This document shows, one piece after another, positions 29,397 to 40,916 of a DNA stretch of 64,000 bases. The notes beneath the pieces are model-generated. The model worked only from the letters and a program-made list of their open reading frames with translations, was not told where the DNA came from and searched no databases. The stretch is from Lacrimispora xylanisolvens (GTDB lineage: Bacteria; Bacillota; Clostridia; Lachnospirales; Lachnospiraceae). The stretch spans positions 2,035,001-2,099,000 of the forward strand of contig CP070896.1 of NCBI GenBank assembly GCA_017084465.1. Reading direction: 5' to 3'. Every line of letters starts with the position of its first letter. Position 1 is the stretch's first letter. Both the position numbers and the translations under genes were made by a program.

Positions 29397-30810
29397 TTAT
29401 TGCTGATAGGTGTCTGCTGGTTTTTTGCCCAGTGTGATGTCAACGTTACGCTCTACATACTGGCCATTTTCAAGAGACTGTACAGTCAGAGATACTTTTG
29501 TTCCTCCTGCATAGTATTTGAGCATGCTTGTTAAGTCATCATAGGTTTTAATTCCCTGTCCGTCGAATTTGGTGATGATGTCTTTTTCACGAAGATCTGA
29601 CTGGGAAGCTGCTCCGCCTTCTACAATTTTGTAGATAAATACACCCTGTGGCATACCAAGCTGCTGGCTGGTGGTGGAGTCAATGTTCTTGCACTGGATT
29701 CCTAAATAACCCTGATCATTGTCTGCAACCTGGGTTCTGGTCTTCTTGGTTATCAGACCGTCTATGATTGTCTGGGCTTTGGAGATGGGAATGGCGTATC
29801 CCATACCTTCTACTTCTGTAGAAGAATATTTAGCTGAGTTGATGCCGATTACTTCTCCCTGCATATTTAAAAGTGCGCCGCCGCTGTTACCTGGGTTAAT
29901 GGCTGCATCGGTCTGAAGCAGATCACGGTTTGTTCCGTCTTCTGTCTGTACAGCACGGTCAAGTGCACTGATATAACCTACGGTTACGGACTGGCCGTAT
30001 CCAAGTGCATTACCGATGGCAATAACGCCCTGACCTACTTTTAATGTTTCGGATTTTCCAAGTGAGGCAATGGCTATTTTGGATAATGTGTCAGAGGAGA
30101 TATTTTTTAATGGAACTGCTATCACTGCCAAGTCACTGTGCGTCGGTTCCTTTAATGGCTGCATCTACGGCTGTCTGGTCGATAAAGGTAACTTTTAACT
30201 CCTTGGCTCCCTGAACTACGTGGTTGTTGGTGACAATTAAAAGCTCATCATCGTTTTTGCCAACAACAATTCCGGAACCGCTTCCTTCTCCCTCCTGCTG
30301 CATGGGGCCAAACCATGTCTGGCTTTCATAGACCACCTTGCTTGTAATGGCAACTACCGATGGCATTGCTTTGTCAACGATAGAAGAAACGTCATTGATT
30401 GTGGAAATACTTGATGTATTGGAAGCGGGAAGTGAGTTGTTTGCTGGTGTTGTGGGGAGGGTTTCCGCACGGCTTATTTCTACTGATTTATTTTGAGCAT
30501 AGGAGCCTGCTGCCCAGTTGATTCCCACAATGGTGCTGCCGGCTACGATTCCAAAGACCAGAGCACTTCCGACAACTGCTGCTGCCTTTTTTCCGAAATT
30601 GCCTTTTTTCCGTTTCTTTCCTTCTTCCTCATAAGGGGTCTGGTCCGGTGTTCTCTGATAACGGTATTCCTGATAATGGGGAATGGTGTTCTGAGACTGT
30701 TCCTTTTCCGGTTCTGGATCTCTCATTATAAAATTGGTTGTTACGGCTTCATCTTTATTGGTTTCCGGGTTTACCCGGCCTGTTTCAATATTGTCATTTT
30801 CGTCATACAT
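29397..30810 (-). CDS. htrA: HtrA/DegP-like membrane-anchored serine protease (frame broken near 30145)
   Basis: About 470 residues. An N-terminal cytoplasmic tail is rich in charged and Gln/Pro residues; one membrane helix follows (AAVVGSALVFGIVAGSTIVG). The trypsin-like domain has His in LIVTNNHVVQGA, Asp in SDLAVIAVPL and Ser in NPGNSGGALLNM. A C-terminal PDZ domain contains GVFIYKIVEGGAASQSDL. The break is just before the catalytic Asp (TDA to SDLAV). Handles misfolded envelope proteins. Confidence 0.94.
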
Positions 30811-30915
30811 AACATCAATCTCCTTTCATGTATGTTTGTTATCTCATCTGATAAACAAAGTCTACCAATGAAATGTGACCATTCTGTGATAAATCTATAT
30901 TGAATATGTGAATTG

Positions 30916-30967
30916 AAAAATCCCTGCAAAAAGAGCTTTTATGTAAAGCGCTGTGTGCAGGGATTTT
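30916..30967 (-). terminator. Terminator after the LCP gene
   Basis: AAAATCCCTGCA pairs with TGCAGGGATTTT across about 25 bases that include an inner GCTTTTA/TAAAGC pair; T-rich on both sides. Confidence 0.8.
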
Positions 30968-30983
30968 GTTTTTTATTTTAAAT

Positions 30984-32869
30984 TTAATTGACAGGAGGTG
31001 CAGGAACTACAACTGTATCTGTATTGCCCCCTGGAGCTGTTGCTGCTGTGGTGGGAGCCGTATCGGTCTGCTGTTTCGTGGGAGTTTCACCAGGACCTGT
31101 CGTCTTTGTTTCCTCCGGGAAAGCTGCCTTGGTTGTCTCGCTGGTTCCAGGTCCAGCCGATGCAGTAGTTGTCTCAGTGGTTCCTGAGGTTGTTGGTTTT
31201 GTTTCTCCCGGTTTTCCAGTGCCTTTGGTGGTTTCAGAAGGCTTGGTTTCTTTTTGTAGGACCTGTGACATTTTCAGAGCTTTCAGTAGTCTTTACAGGG
31301 TTTCCGAATTCGTCAGTGGCATCCACATTTTCCTCTTTGCTGGTCTCTTCTGCCTCTGTACTCTTCGTCTCCTTTACCGCCGGTTTGGTTTTGTCTTCGC
31401 CATCATACCCCTTATCAGTGGGCACATGATCAACGCTTGTTCCCTGCTTATACATGCCGGAATCAGCCGCAATCTTGGCACTGATCTTTTTTACCATATC
31501 GGAGGGTTCATAGCTGTCCTTGTCAAAAAAGGAATTTATGCAGCTGTGCCACGTTTGTTTCCAATGTCTGCGGAATTACACAGTCACCTTTTTTACCTAT
31601 GGTCATATCGCCGCGGGAATATGGGAAGCCGCCTGTTTCACCAATGTGATATTTACCAATATCCAATAACAGTTCAGTAAAATCGCTGAATGTTAAATTA
31701 GAGCCGATCTGGTCAACTTCCATAAGAAGAATTCTGTTAAGCAGACCCAGATCCGCTTTCTTTGCCTTTTCAAAGGATTTCTGAATTACAAGGCGCTGAC
31801 GCTCTGTTCTTGCAAAGTCTGTATCCATCTTTCTGAGTCTGGCGTAGGCCACAGCCTGAACACCATCTAAATGATTGAGACCAGCTGATTTTAAATGAAC
31901 AGAGGGGACTCCGGTTTTCTCAACAGTCTCTGTAATAAAGGAGTTGATATAACGGAATTCCGCCTTGCTGATATCGATATCCACGCCGTCTAACATGTTA
32001 ATTCCATCTGCCACAGACTTCCAGTTGAAGGTCACATACTCTGTGACATCTAAATCCAGGTTTCTGTTAATCGCTGCAAGTGCCTGGGCAGCGCCGCCGT
32101 TTGCATAGGCTGCATTAATTTTATTATAAGTATTTCCTTCATTGATGTTTAAATATGTATCACGGAAAATGGATACAATTTTTATTTCTCCAGTACCTCT
32201 GTTTATATTACAAAGCATAATAACATCGGCATTGGTTCCTTTACTTACATTGCCATCACGGCTGTCAACACCAAATACTGCGATCGTACGATATCCGGTC
32301 ATATGCTTCTTCTGGTCTGCAGTCATCACTTCGTTACGTACCTGATTTGCGTTAAAATTATCGGGTTTCTGAATAGAACCCATGAGTCTCGCCACATATG
32401 CATAGGAGAAAATAAGTGCGAGAGTAAATATTTCTGCAACTGCAAGGATTATGAATTTACGGATCCGTCTCTTCTTTTCTGTATGAGCAGCTAACCGGCT
32501 GGCTGCAGCGGCCTTCTCCTGAGGAGAAATTCTTGGCTGTTGTCTGGAAGCACCGTCTCCGATCACGATCTGATCTCTCGCGGGAGTTCTTCCTTCCTCT
32601 TTCGCGGCCCGGCTTCTGCGGTTTTCCTGTTCCATGGCCGTTCTGGCCCGGTTCTCTTCCGGCTGCCTTGCACCAGTCCTTTGAGGTCTGGCAGCATCTT
32701 CCGGCTGTCTGCGTGTTGTGCCTGCCGATGCCGGCTGTCTGCCTGCTGATGATTGTCCCTTAAACATAGGCTGCCCGCTGCTGCTGGCAGAATCTGGCTT
32801 CGAATCAGAACCGCGTCTTTCTTTTCTTGTGCTTTCACGGTTTAATTCATCATCAAAATCATTTCTCAT
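30984..32869 (-). CDS. LytR-CpsA-Psr (LCP) glycopolymer transferase with long Thr/Pro-rich tail (two frame breaks)
   Basis: LCP enzymes move polyprenyl-linked glycopolymers onto peptidoglycan. A disordered basic N-terminus of ~130 residues precedes one membrane helix (FIILAVAEIFTLALIFSYAYV). The LCP domain has IAVFGVDSRDGNVSKGTNAD, IVSIFRDTYLNI, INAAYANGG and VAYARLRKMDTDFARTERQR, with the catalytic Asp/Arg set. The frame breaks near 31525 (one T too many) and 31255. Restored, a ~190-residue extracellular tail follows, rich in T, P, E and G. It lies next to the polysaccharide cluster, as expected for its function. Confidence 0.9.
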
Positions 32870-32905
32870 TTACTTATCCTCATCCTAATTGTGTCGTATC
32901 CGATA

Positions 32906-34325
32906 TCAGTACGCATTTTTATTAATAAAGCCTTTGAACATAGTTAGGAACAGGATCTTAATATCAAATCCCAGTGTCCAGTTTTCAATATAATAAAGAT
33001 CATGTTCAATCCGTTTTGTAATGGAAGTGTCTCCCCGAAGCCCGTTTACCTGAGCCCAGCCTGTGATTCCGGGGCGTACCTGATGCTTAATCATGTACCT
33101 TGGGATTTCCTCTTTAAATTTTTCTACAAAAAGAGGACGTTCGGGTCTTGGACCCACCAGACTCATATCTCCCCTTAACACATTAAGAAACTGCGGCATC
33201 TCATCGATACTGGTCTTTCTGATAAAACGCCCCACCGGGGTAACTCTGGAATCGTGTTTTGTTGTCCACTTCATCTTTTCTTCTGAAGGAGCCTGTACCA
33301 CCATGGACCGGAATTTGAACATATGAAATGACCGGTTGTGAAGCCCGACTCTCTCCTGCTTATAGATAAGAGGACCGGGAGCAGTAAGCTTGATTAATAT
33401 GGCAGTAAGAAGCATAATCGGCGAAAACACCAAAAGAGCAAAGGCTGCCCCGAATATGTCTACCGCACGCTTTAACATGGCGTTTACCGGGTCAGTCAGC
33501 GGCACACGCCGGATATTGACCACAGGAAGCCCCTGAAGGTCTTCGATGTAAGGCCTTGTGGGAATCATATTATTATAATCAGGTATAAATTTGGTGTGAA
33601 CTCCTGATTTCTCACAGGAAGCCACAATCCGTTCTAAATCCGCATATTCGCTGATGCTTAGGGTGATCGCAATTTCATCAAGGGAATTGAGGGCAAGTAT
33701 CTCATCTAAGTCACTTACCTTTCCTATGACATGGATTCCTTTAAACTCATAACCCCATTCTTTCTTATTGTCAAGAATTCCTTTGATCTGATAGCCCCAT
33801 TCAGGATTCATACGCACCCGTTCAATAAAACCTTCCGCTGCGCGGCTGTACCCAATCAGAAGAATATGCTTCTGATTGTATCCTTTGGTACGCATGGAAT
33901 GAAGGGCCATACGGATTAAATTTCGCTCCGCTGTCTCCAATATGACATTGGCAGCAAAGAAATAGAATACCATTCTGGTAGAAAACTCACTGAAATACGG
34001 GTTTTTTCTTAACCAGGAACAGACTGAGGGTAAAAAGCAGAAGCCCCAGCACGTTGGCTTTTAAGATATTGGTAAACTCGTATCGCCTTTCCTGAACCCG
34101 CTTCGGTGCATACAGCTGGAAAATGCCGTAGAGGAGCAGATAAGTCGGCAAAATCAGGAGAAGCGCCGCAAAATAGTACTGAGGTGGCAGAACCTGCTTA
34201 TAGGGGCTGAATAACCAGTTACCCAGTAAAAGAAGCAGCCAGGCAATCACATAAGACAGAATGATAACCAGTCCATCCAGTACTACATGAAACCCATTAA
34301 ATTTTTTTTGATTATCTTTAATCAT
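32906..34325 (-). CDS. Polyprenyl-phosphate sugar-1-phosphate transferase (WcaJ/WbaP type; frame broken near 33985)
   Basis: Starts lipid-linked glycan synthesis by placing the first sugar phosphate on undecaprenyl phosphate. Four N-terminal membrane helices are followed by a CoA-binding-like domain (HILLIGYSRAAEGFIERV). The catalytic domain has KRAVDIFGAAFALLVFSPIM, YKQERVGLHNRSFHMFKFRS, TSIDEMPQFLNVLRGDMSLVGPRPE (shown in part) and VRPGITGWAQVNGLRG. The frame shifts in an A run after LFLVKK. About 472 residues, normal for the family. Confidence 0.93.
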
Positions 34326-34423
34326 AGCAGCAAAACCTTCCTACTTGCATGACTCCATACTCTTCCATGATAATTTCCCGTTTATTATACATGATATGTC
34401 AATATGATGCCATTAAAATATTC

Positions 34424-35413
34424 TTAAATTGACCTGTCAATTTTTAGTTTCCTTTTCATAAATTCCCAAACATAGAGAAATGTGCCCAAAATCAGCTCTC
34501 CCTCAATTCTTATATAATTACCAAGGCGGGACATTTGAAACCTGACTTTCTTTGTTTTTTTCAAAGTTTTCAGCCCTTCCTTCACTCCTTCCATATAATC
34601 AGAAGCGAAGCCAATCCGACGGAAAAACATATATTTTACTGCCATTCCGGCCAGAATGGGTAGAAAGTTCAGGATTAACTGCAGCAGAGGCATATTTTTA
34701 TAATTCAGATAAAGATTATTTCTTGCAGCCAGCTTTACTTTAAAGGAATTGTATTTGGAACCGCTGGTTCCACTCCCCACATGGTATACCACAGCTTTGG
34801 GACAATACCAGTTCTCGTATCCGCAGATCTTCGCCCGGTATCCCACATCGATATCCTCAAGATATGCGAAATGGTCCTCATCAAAGCCTCCGATCTTATC
34901 AAAAACTTCTCTTCGGTAAATGGCTGCGCCAGCACAGGCAGAAAATACACGGCAGGCTTTATTATACCCGCTGCTTTTCTGACCCACCCCCCGTTGATAG
35001 GCCCAGCCCAATACGCTGTACATATCTCCTGCGTCATCCATCAGATCTTTATGGTAAAGCTGAATCATCTTACTGCTGACGGAGAATATCTTAGGGGAAC
35101 CCTCGACGGCTTTTACCATCTCTTTTACGTAATCCGGCTGAGGCTCTGTATCATTGTTTAGCAGTATGACATAGGGAGTCACGGATTCCCGGATTCCGAT
35201 ATTGACGGCGCCGGAAAATCCCGTGTTCTCTTCTAAAAATATAGAGGGAATCTGATGGTCTTCCAGCCATTTTACACTGCCGTCAGTGGAGCCGTTATCC
35301 ACCACAAGAAGCTCAAAGTTCTGATCACTTTGAGCTCTTAAGGCCTTAAAACAGGGTTCCATAAATTTTAATCCGTTATAATTGGGAATAATGATTGTTA
35401 CTTTCTTTTGCAT
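34424..35413 (-). CDS. Family 2 glycosyltransferase (rhamnosyltransferase-like)
   Basis: 329 residues. The GT-A fold begins VTIIIPNYNGLKFM, with VVDNGSTDGS, the DXD-like LLNNDTEPQPDY and GGFDEDHFAYLEDIDVGYRA, where ED is the catalytic base region. A C-terminal amphipathic/membrane-associated stretch follows. Similar to WsaF/RfbF-type transferases that extend surface glycans. Sugar specificity cannot be read from sequence. Confidence 0.9.
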   Translation of the reverse strand: MQKKVTIIIPNYNGLKFMEPCFKALRAQSDQNFELLVVDNGSTDGSVKWLEDHQIPSIFLEENTGFSGAVNIGIRESVTPYVILLNNDTEPQPDYVKEMVKAVEGSPKIFSVSSKMIQLYHKDLMDDAGDMYSVLGWAYQRGVGQKSSGYNKACRVFSACAGAAIYRREVFDKIGGFDEDHFAYLEDIDVGYRAKICGYENWYCPKAVVYHVGSGTSGSKYNSFKVKLAARNNLYLNYKNMPLLQLILNFLPILAGMAVKYMFFRRIGFASDYMEGVKEGLKTLKKTKKVRFQMSRLGNYIRIEGELILGTFLYVWEFMKRKLKIDRSI

Positions 35414-35414
35414 C

Positions 35415-37608
35415 TTAAACCTCTAACTGATAGGGTTCCCCTATTTTTTCTTTCTTTAAATCCCTCAGTGCAAAATTGGATTTGCGAAGAGTTAAATTGG
35501 GGTTATAGTAGGGATCACCGTCCCGTAAAATATCCGGCCATTTTTCTGAAAATTTCTTAATCTCCCTGTTGAAGCGTTCCACCTTCTCTGGTGTGTCCTC
35601 CAGTCCTCTGGACTTTGACTCATAATGGTAGAACAGGGCATAGGGTGCGTAAACAACCAGTTTATTTAAGGAACGAATCTTCATGCAGTAATCAATGTCA
35701 TTAAATGCAACCGCCAGATCTTCGGAAAATCCTCCTACCTGATCAAACAGGGAACGCTTGCTCATCATACAGGCCGCAGTAACCGCACTGTAATTTCTTG
35801 CGCACATGGCCTGATTGAAATAGCTGCTCTCCGCCTTATGAAGACCAATAAAGGTATGGCCTGCAATTCCGCCGAATCCGACAACGACTCCGGCATGCTG
35901 AATGGTATCATCGGAATACAGAAGCCTCACTCCCGTAATTCCAACATCCTCTCTCTGGCAGTATCCTAACATCTCTTCAATACTCTCAGGATTAATCAGC
36001 TCCGTATCATTATTTAAGAACAAAAGGTACTCTCCCTTTGCAAAGGTAACACCAAAATTATTAATGGCAGAATAATTGAATTCTTTTTCCCAGGTTACTA
36101 CATGAACAAATTCAAATTCTTTCTGAATCTTCTCATAGTAGGCAAATGTTGCCGGATCGGAGCTGTTATTTTCCACTACAATGAATTCCAGATTTTTATA
36201 GGTTGATTTTTCAATCAGGGAACGCATGCATAAATCCAGGTCTGCACTATGGTCCTTGTTTGGAATAATCACAGATACCAGAGGATCTCCCGTGATTTCA
36301 AATGTTGTATGGTAGATGCCGTAATCTATCCCTTTTTCAACAGACTTCACAGGGATTCCCAACCGGTCATAATGGGCTTTCACAGCTCTGGCACCGGCTT
36401 CAAAGGCATAAAGTTTGCTTTCTGGATTACTTGCAGTTGAATCCTGATGGCACCGCCAGTGGTAAAGTGCTTTTGGAATATGACAGATTTTCCTTGCCTT
36501 CTCTGTACACCTTAAAATAAAATCATAATCCTGGGCTCCGTCAAACTCTTCCTTAAATAATCCTACTTCCAGAAGCAGTTCATGGTTTACAACAAACAAA
36601 TGGCAGATATAGTTGACACTGGTTAATAAATCAGGATTGAAGTCAGGTTTGAAATGGGGCTCAAACAATTCCCCTCCGTCGATATCCAGCTTATCTTCAT
36701 CAGTATAAACCACATCAATCTCAGGATCCTGATTAATGGCTTTTACACATTCAAATAATGCATCCGGTGCCAGTGTATCGTCATGATCTGCGAGAACAAT
36801 GAAATCACCGGTAGCCATCTCAATGGCAGCATTGGTATTGCCGGAAATACCCTTGTTTTCTCCCAGTATCACATAGCGGAACCTTTCATCCTTCATGGCA
36901 TAGCGCTTTAATACCCGCTCCACACCTTCTCCCCTTTGGACTTCCGTCAGCCACACAGACCTCCCAGTTTGTATAGGTCTGGGCAAGAAGGGAATCAAGC
37001 ATTGCGGAAAGGAAACGTTCCGGTGTTTTGTAAGCAGGTATGACAATGGAAAGTCTTGGCATATAGTCAAATACACACTCTCTCTGCTGTGCCAGCTCTT
37101 CCTCCGTTGTTTTTGTAAGGGATACCCATTCCGGATAGTCGTAATCGCTGTCAATGCCCTGAAGTTTATGTCTGGATTTAATCACGAAAGCTTTAAGTCC
37201 GTTTTCCATAAGAAAATCCATAGCAGACTGCAGGGTCTGCTTATTCATCATACTCTTTAATTTTGCTGACTTTTTGTGGGAAGAACTGTTCTGCTTTTCA
37301 ATAATATCTGCATTCAGCTTTACCTCCACTGATTTGCTTTCACATTTAATCACCAGAGTCCGGTCTTTTTTGCTGTCCCTGACATAAGGAATCCGGATAT
37401 CAAATCCAAGATCTTTCTCAACCGTCTTCTTAAAATAAATCTGGCTTACATCGTCTCTGCGTACCGGTACGTATTTAAATTCCACAGGGGTATCCTGCTC
37501 GTCAAGCACCTGGAACTGTACCTCTTCTTCCGGAGTTCTTCCGATCACCCAGCCGTTTAGTACGATGGAATTGTCCCGGATCCTCATAACATCTATCTTA
37601 TATTTCAT
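35415..37608 (-). CDS. Large two-domain family 2 glycosyltransferase (frame broken near 36935)
   Basis: About 730 residues. The N-terminal ~90 residues form a beta-rich extra domain (IDVMRIRDNSIVLNGWVIG). A first GT2 domain has LSIVIPAYKTPERFLSAML and VLADHDDTLAPDALF with VVYTDEDKL. A second has VSVIIPNKDHSADLDLCMRS, LFLNNDTELINPESIEEML and GGFSEDLAVAFNDIDYCMKI. The frame breaks at ADGSPKG, continuing EGVERVLKRYAMKDERF. Dual GT2 proteins usually add repeating disaccharides in wall or O-antigen glycans. The start overlaps the upstream gene by four bases. Confidence 0.9.
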
Positions 37609-38612
37609 CTCTGATTCCCATCCTCCATGGAGGCTGCCATAAGAAGCAGATCCTCATCTGTATCTTCCTGTTTATCGCAGGTAAAATTAATCCGCTCTTC
37701 TTCAATCACAAGAGGACGTTTCATAATACGGGCATTGATGGAAAGAATGTACTCTCCTACAAGACCGATAAAGAATATCTGAACGGATCCTAAAAAGCAC
37801 ATGCCAATGAGGAGAGGTGCCATTCCAGCAGGGAAACGATCCCAGTAAATCAGCTTTAAAATCAGATAAATCAGGGCAACCATCATGCTGGCGAAGGAGC
37901 AGATGCTTCCGAAAATCGTTGCCACACGAAGTCCGACCTTGGTGTAGGAAGTAATGCTTAACATGGCTGCATCATAGAGCTTAAAAAAGTTATTGCTGGT
38001 TTTTCCCGCCCGCCGTTTGGGCTGCTCATAAGGAATTTCTTTTCTTCTGAATCCAAGTTCTGCCACAATTCCCCGAAGAAACGGAGTGGGATCATCAAGC
38101 TGTCTTAAAACACTAATAAATGTCTTATCATAAAGTCCAAATCCGGTAAAATGTTCGATCTGCTCCACATCGGACAGTTTTTTAATCATCTTATAGTAAC
38201 AGCTTCTCAGCCAGTACATGATCTTACTTTCTTTGCTGGACTTTTTAATTCCGATTACGATTTTATAGCCGTCTTCCCATTCCTTTACGTATCTGGGGAT
38301 CATCTCCACCGGATCCTGAAAATCTGCCGCCATCAAAATCGTACAGTCGCCCTCCGACTGAAGCATGGCATAGTATGGGGAGTTGAACTGTCCAAAATTT
38401 TTCGCATTAAAGATTCCCTTTACCCCCTGGTCCTTTGAGCATAAATTACGAATAATCTCCCTGGTCCTGTCCGCGGAATCATTATCAATAAAAATCAGTT
38501 CATAACGGTATTTGTTTAATTCCCTTTTAAAAACGTCTGATATTGCCTGATACATGGCTTCTACGTTTTCTTCCTCATTATAACAGGGAACTACAATGCT
38601 TATTGTTTTCAT
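37605..38612 (-). CDS. GtrB/DPM1-like polyprenyl-phosphate glycosyltransferase
   Basis: About 335 residues. The N-terminal GT2 domain reads ISIVVPCYNEEENVEAMY, IFIDNDSADRTREII and MAADFQDPVEMIPRYV. Two C-terminal membrane helices (TIFGSICSFASMMVALIYLIL; GMCFLGSVQIFFIGLVGEYIL) are typical of enzymes making undecaprenyl-phosphate-hexose donors. The ATG at 38612 follows GGGAAGTGAACAG. It overlaps ADH upstream and the dual GT downstream. Confidence 0.9.
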   Translation of the reverse strand: MKTISIVVPCYNEEENVEAMYQAISDVFKRELNKYRYELIFIDNDSADRTREIIRNLCSKDQGVKGIFNAKNFGQFNSPYYAMLQSEGDCTILMAADFQDPVEMIPRYVKEWEDGYKIVIGIKKSSKESKIMYWLRSCYYKMIKKLSDVEQIEHFTGFGLYDKTFISVLRQLDDPTPFLRGIVAELGFRRKEIPYEQPKRRAGKTSNNFFKLYDAAMLSITSYTKVGLRVATIFGSICSFASMMVALIYLILKLIYWDRFPAGMAPLLIGMCFLGSVQIFFIGLVGEYILSINARIMKRPLVIEEERINFTCDKQEDTDEDLLLMAASMEDGNQR

Positions 38613-38616
38613 CTGT

Positions 38617-39684
38617 TCACTTCCCATCTGTCTTAACCATCACTTTTATTAAATCTGCAGGTTTTTCTCTCATCATCTGGAGCGCAGTCTCCACTTCATC
38701 CAGTCCATGCAGGTGATGGGTCACCAGCTTCTGGGGATTAATTCTGCCATACTGTATCATCTTTAAAAGTCGTTCAATCCGGATTCTTCCGCCTTTTGCC
38801 AGTTCTGTATGAATGGTTTTTCCAGCCATACCCCTGCCCCCGGAAAACTTAGGGAAAGCAAGACTTCCCGTACCGCCGAAATAATTTACATTGGAAATGG
38901 TTCCAATTCCGTATCTGGCCATGTCAACAGCCTGGGTAAATACCTCATCACCGCCTCCGCAGATGATAACGCCATCAGCGCCCAGACCGCCGGTCCGTTC
39001 CATCACCTGATCAACGATATTGCCGTTTTTATAGCTTAAGACCTCAGTCGCCCCATATTCCAGGGCAAGACTGGCACAGACAGGTCTGGTTCCCACTGCA
39101 ATGATCCGGGCTGCCCCCAAATGTCTGGCGCCCTCAACGGCCATCAGACCGATGGGACCAATTCCCATAACCACTACCGTATCGCCAAACTGAATATCTG
39201 CGTATTCCGCTCCGGTAAAACCAGTGGTCACAACGTCCACGCACATCAGAGCCTGTTCCAGAGTAACTCCCTCAGGAATCTTTGCCAGTGTGGTATCCGC
39301 ATCTGGAATGAGAAAACGTTCCGCAAATACGCCGGGTATGGATCTTCCCAGCTGATGACCGGAAAAAGGAGCAGATGCATGCTTATAATTCCCTTCCTGA
39401 ATGCCCATGGCTCTCCAGTCAGGTGTAATGGCAGGAACTGCAACAATTTCTCCAGGCTTAAAATCTTTTACCAGATCTCCCGTTTCTAAAATCTCCGCCA
39501 CACATTCATGGCCTAAAATAAGATTGGGAGCTTTTCTTGAACCTCCGCCGTAAACGGTATGAACGTCTGAGGAGCAGGGTGCCACAGCAACAGGTCTAAG
39601 AATCGCCCCATAAGGCGTAAGCTCCGGCTCTGGCGCATCATGCCAGCCCACTACTCCCGGTTCAACTAAAACAAATGCTTTCAT
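38617..39684 (-). CDS. Zinc-dependent secondary-alcohol-type dehydrogenase
   Basis: 355 residues of the medium-chain superfamily, strikingly like the NADP-dependent isopropanol dehydrogenase of clostridia. Examples are PCSSDVHTVYGG and ILGHECVAEI for Cys and His-Glu at the zinc site, and CVDVVTTGFTGAEYADIQFG for the Asp ligand. The cofactor site is VVVMGIGPIGLMAVEGA. In this cluster it more likely reduces or oxidises a sugar intermediate than a solvent; that is inference from context. Confidence 0.85.
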   Translation of the reverse strand: MKAFVLVEPGVVGWHDAPEPELTPYGAILRPVAVAPCSSDVHTVYGGGSRKAPNLILGHECVAEILETGDLVKDFKPGEIVAVPAITPDWRAMGIQEGNYKHASAPFSGHQLGRSIPGVFAERFLIPDADTTLAKIPEGVTLEQALMCVDVVTTGFTGAEYADIQFGDTVVVMGIGPIGLMAVEGARHLGAARIIAVGTRPVCASLALEYGATEVLSYKNGNIVDQVMERTGGLGADGVIICGGGDEVFTQAVDMARYGIGTISNVNYFGGTGSLAFPKFSGGRGMAGKTIHTELAKGGRIRIERLLKMIQYGRINPQKLVTHHLHGLDEVETALQMMREKPADLIKVMVKTDGK

Positions 39685-39693
39685 ACTTTTTTC

Positions 39694-40885
39694 TTATATC
39701 CTTTCCAAATGATTGGATTTCAACGCTAAAATCTCCACATTCCGTCCAAATTTTTCCACAATGGATTTAGCGATCTCTTCTGTATAGCCTGGCGCCACGA
39801 TTAAAATGGCATCTACCGGCTCCGTAAGGAAATGATCCGGTGCGACGATAGGCAAATGGGAAGCAGGTGCAAACCGTCCCTGCTTAAAGGGTGCTGAGTC
39901 AATGATATATCTGGCAAAATTCCCGATTACCGTTGTGGAGGCCAGAGTAAATCCCTGATGGCTGGCCCCCCAGATCCCAAGATTCTTTCCTTCTGATTCT
40001 AACTCATCAACCAGACGTTTCAGTTCCTCATCGATGATCACCCGGCTTTTAAGCAGACCGGATACATCCAGTCTGTCGGGATTTTTCCTTCCCGTGTTCT
40101 CTTTTGCAGTCTTTTTCTTTCTGACAATGACGGACAGAGTATCCCGGTTTACCATCTCCTCTTCAAGCACTTCGAAACCAGCCTGGTCTGCTGCAAAACG
40201 AAGCGTGTCAAAGGTATAGTAAGCGATATGATCCCGGATCAGTTCGTAGTAGCCATCGTATTCCAGAATATATTCAAGGCTGGGCACGGTAATCAGTCCC
40301 ACGCCATCATCTGTTAAATTATCTGCGATGCAGCGAAGCATACCCACCGGATCCGGCTGATGTTCCAGATAGTTAAAGGACAAAAATCCATCATAAGGGC
40401 CACTGGTGCTTCCATCGGGAGACGTAAGAATCTCTCCAACCCCTGCAAACTGTTTCCAGACGTTCAGTCCTTTTTCTTTTCCCAAGTAAAACCAGGCTCT
40501 CCCTGTGCTCAATCCCGCATGCAGTAACGGGAAACCGGGAAAGGACAGAAAGAAATTCTCCCTGACCGCAGCCGGCCTCAATTAACTTCTTTCCTTCCAG
40601 GTGGCAGAAATCAATAAAATGCCGGTACTGGCGTTTTCTCAGCTCCACCATAGTGGTGCTGAATCCGCCTGACCGGATAACGTCCTTATAATATGGCACA
40701 GGCTCACAATCAAACTGAACCAGACCGCAGCAGCTGCACTGATGCAGATTTAAACTGATTCCTCTGTCTTCTGCCAGATCTTCCATACCCGGGATATCCT
40801 GGGCAGATGCCGGCATGTGATCCAGTGTCATCAAAGGCTGCCCGTCAAGCTCCTGTCCGCATACAATACAAATCCTATCTCTCAT
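39694..40885 (-). CDS. Sugar C-methyltransferase (Methyltransf_13/11/14; frame broken near 40570)
   Basis: About 397 residues in three parts. The zinc-binding N-terminus reads CIVCGQELDG and CSCCGLVQFD. The SAM domain has IEAGCGQGEFLSVL and LSFNYLEHQPDPVGMLRCIA. The C-terminal part reads IWGASHQGFTLASTTVIG, as in TylCIII/NovU-type C-methyltransferases that branch nucleotide-keto-sugars. The break is inside the SAM domain, after GKRKR or GKEKG. The ATG at 40885 follows GGAGGAGAT. It suggests a C-methyl branched sugar. Confidence 0.85.
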
Positions 40886-40916
40886 ACCACAAAATCTCCT
40901 CCATGTCAATCCCTTT

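Noticed and set aside
30988-31680. Long plus-strand open frame of 230 codons opposite the LCP tail
   Set aside because: It is the antisense of low-complexity Thr/Pro codons, which rarely give stops on the other strand; no ribosome site or family resemblance.
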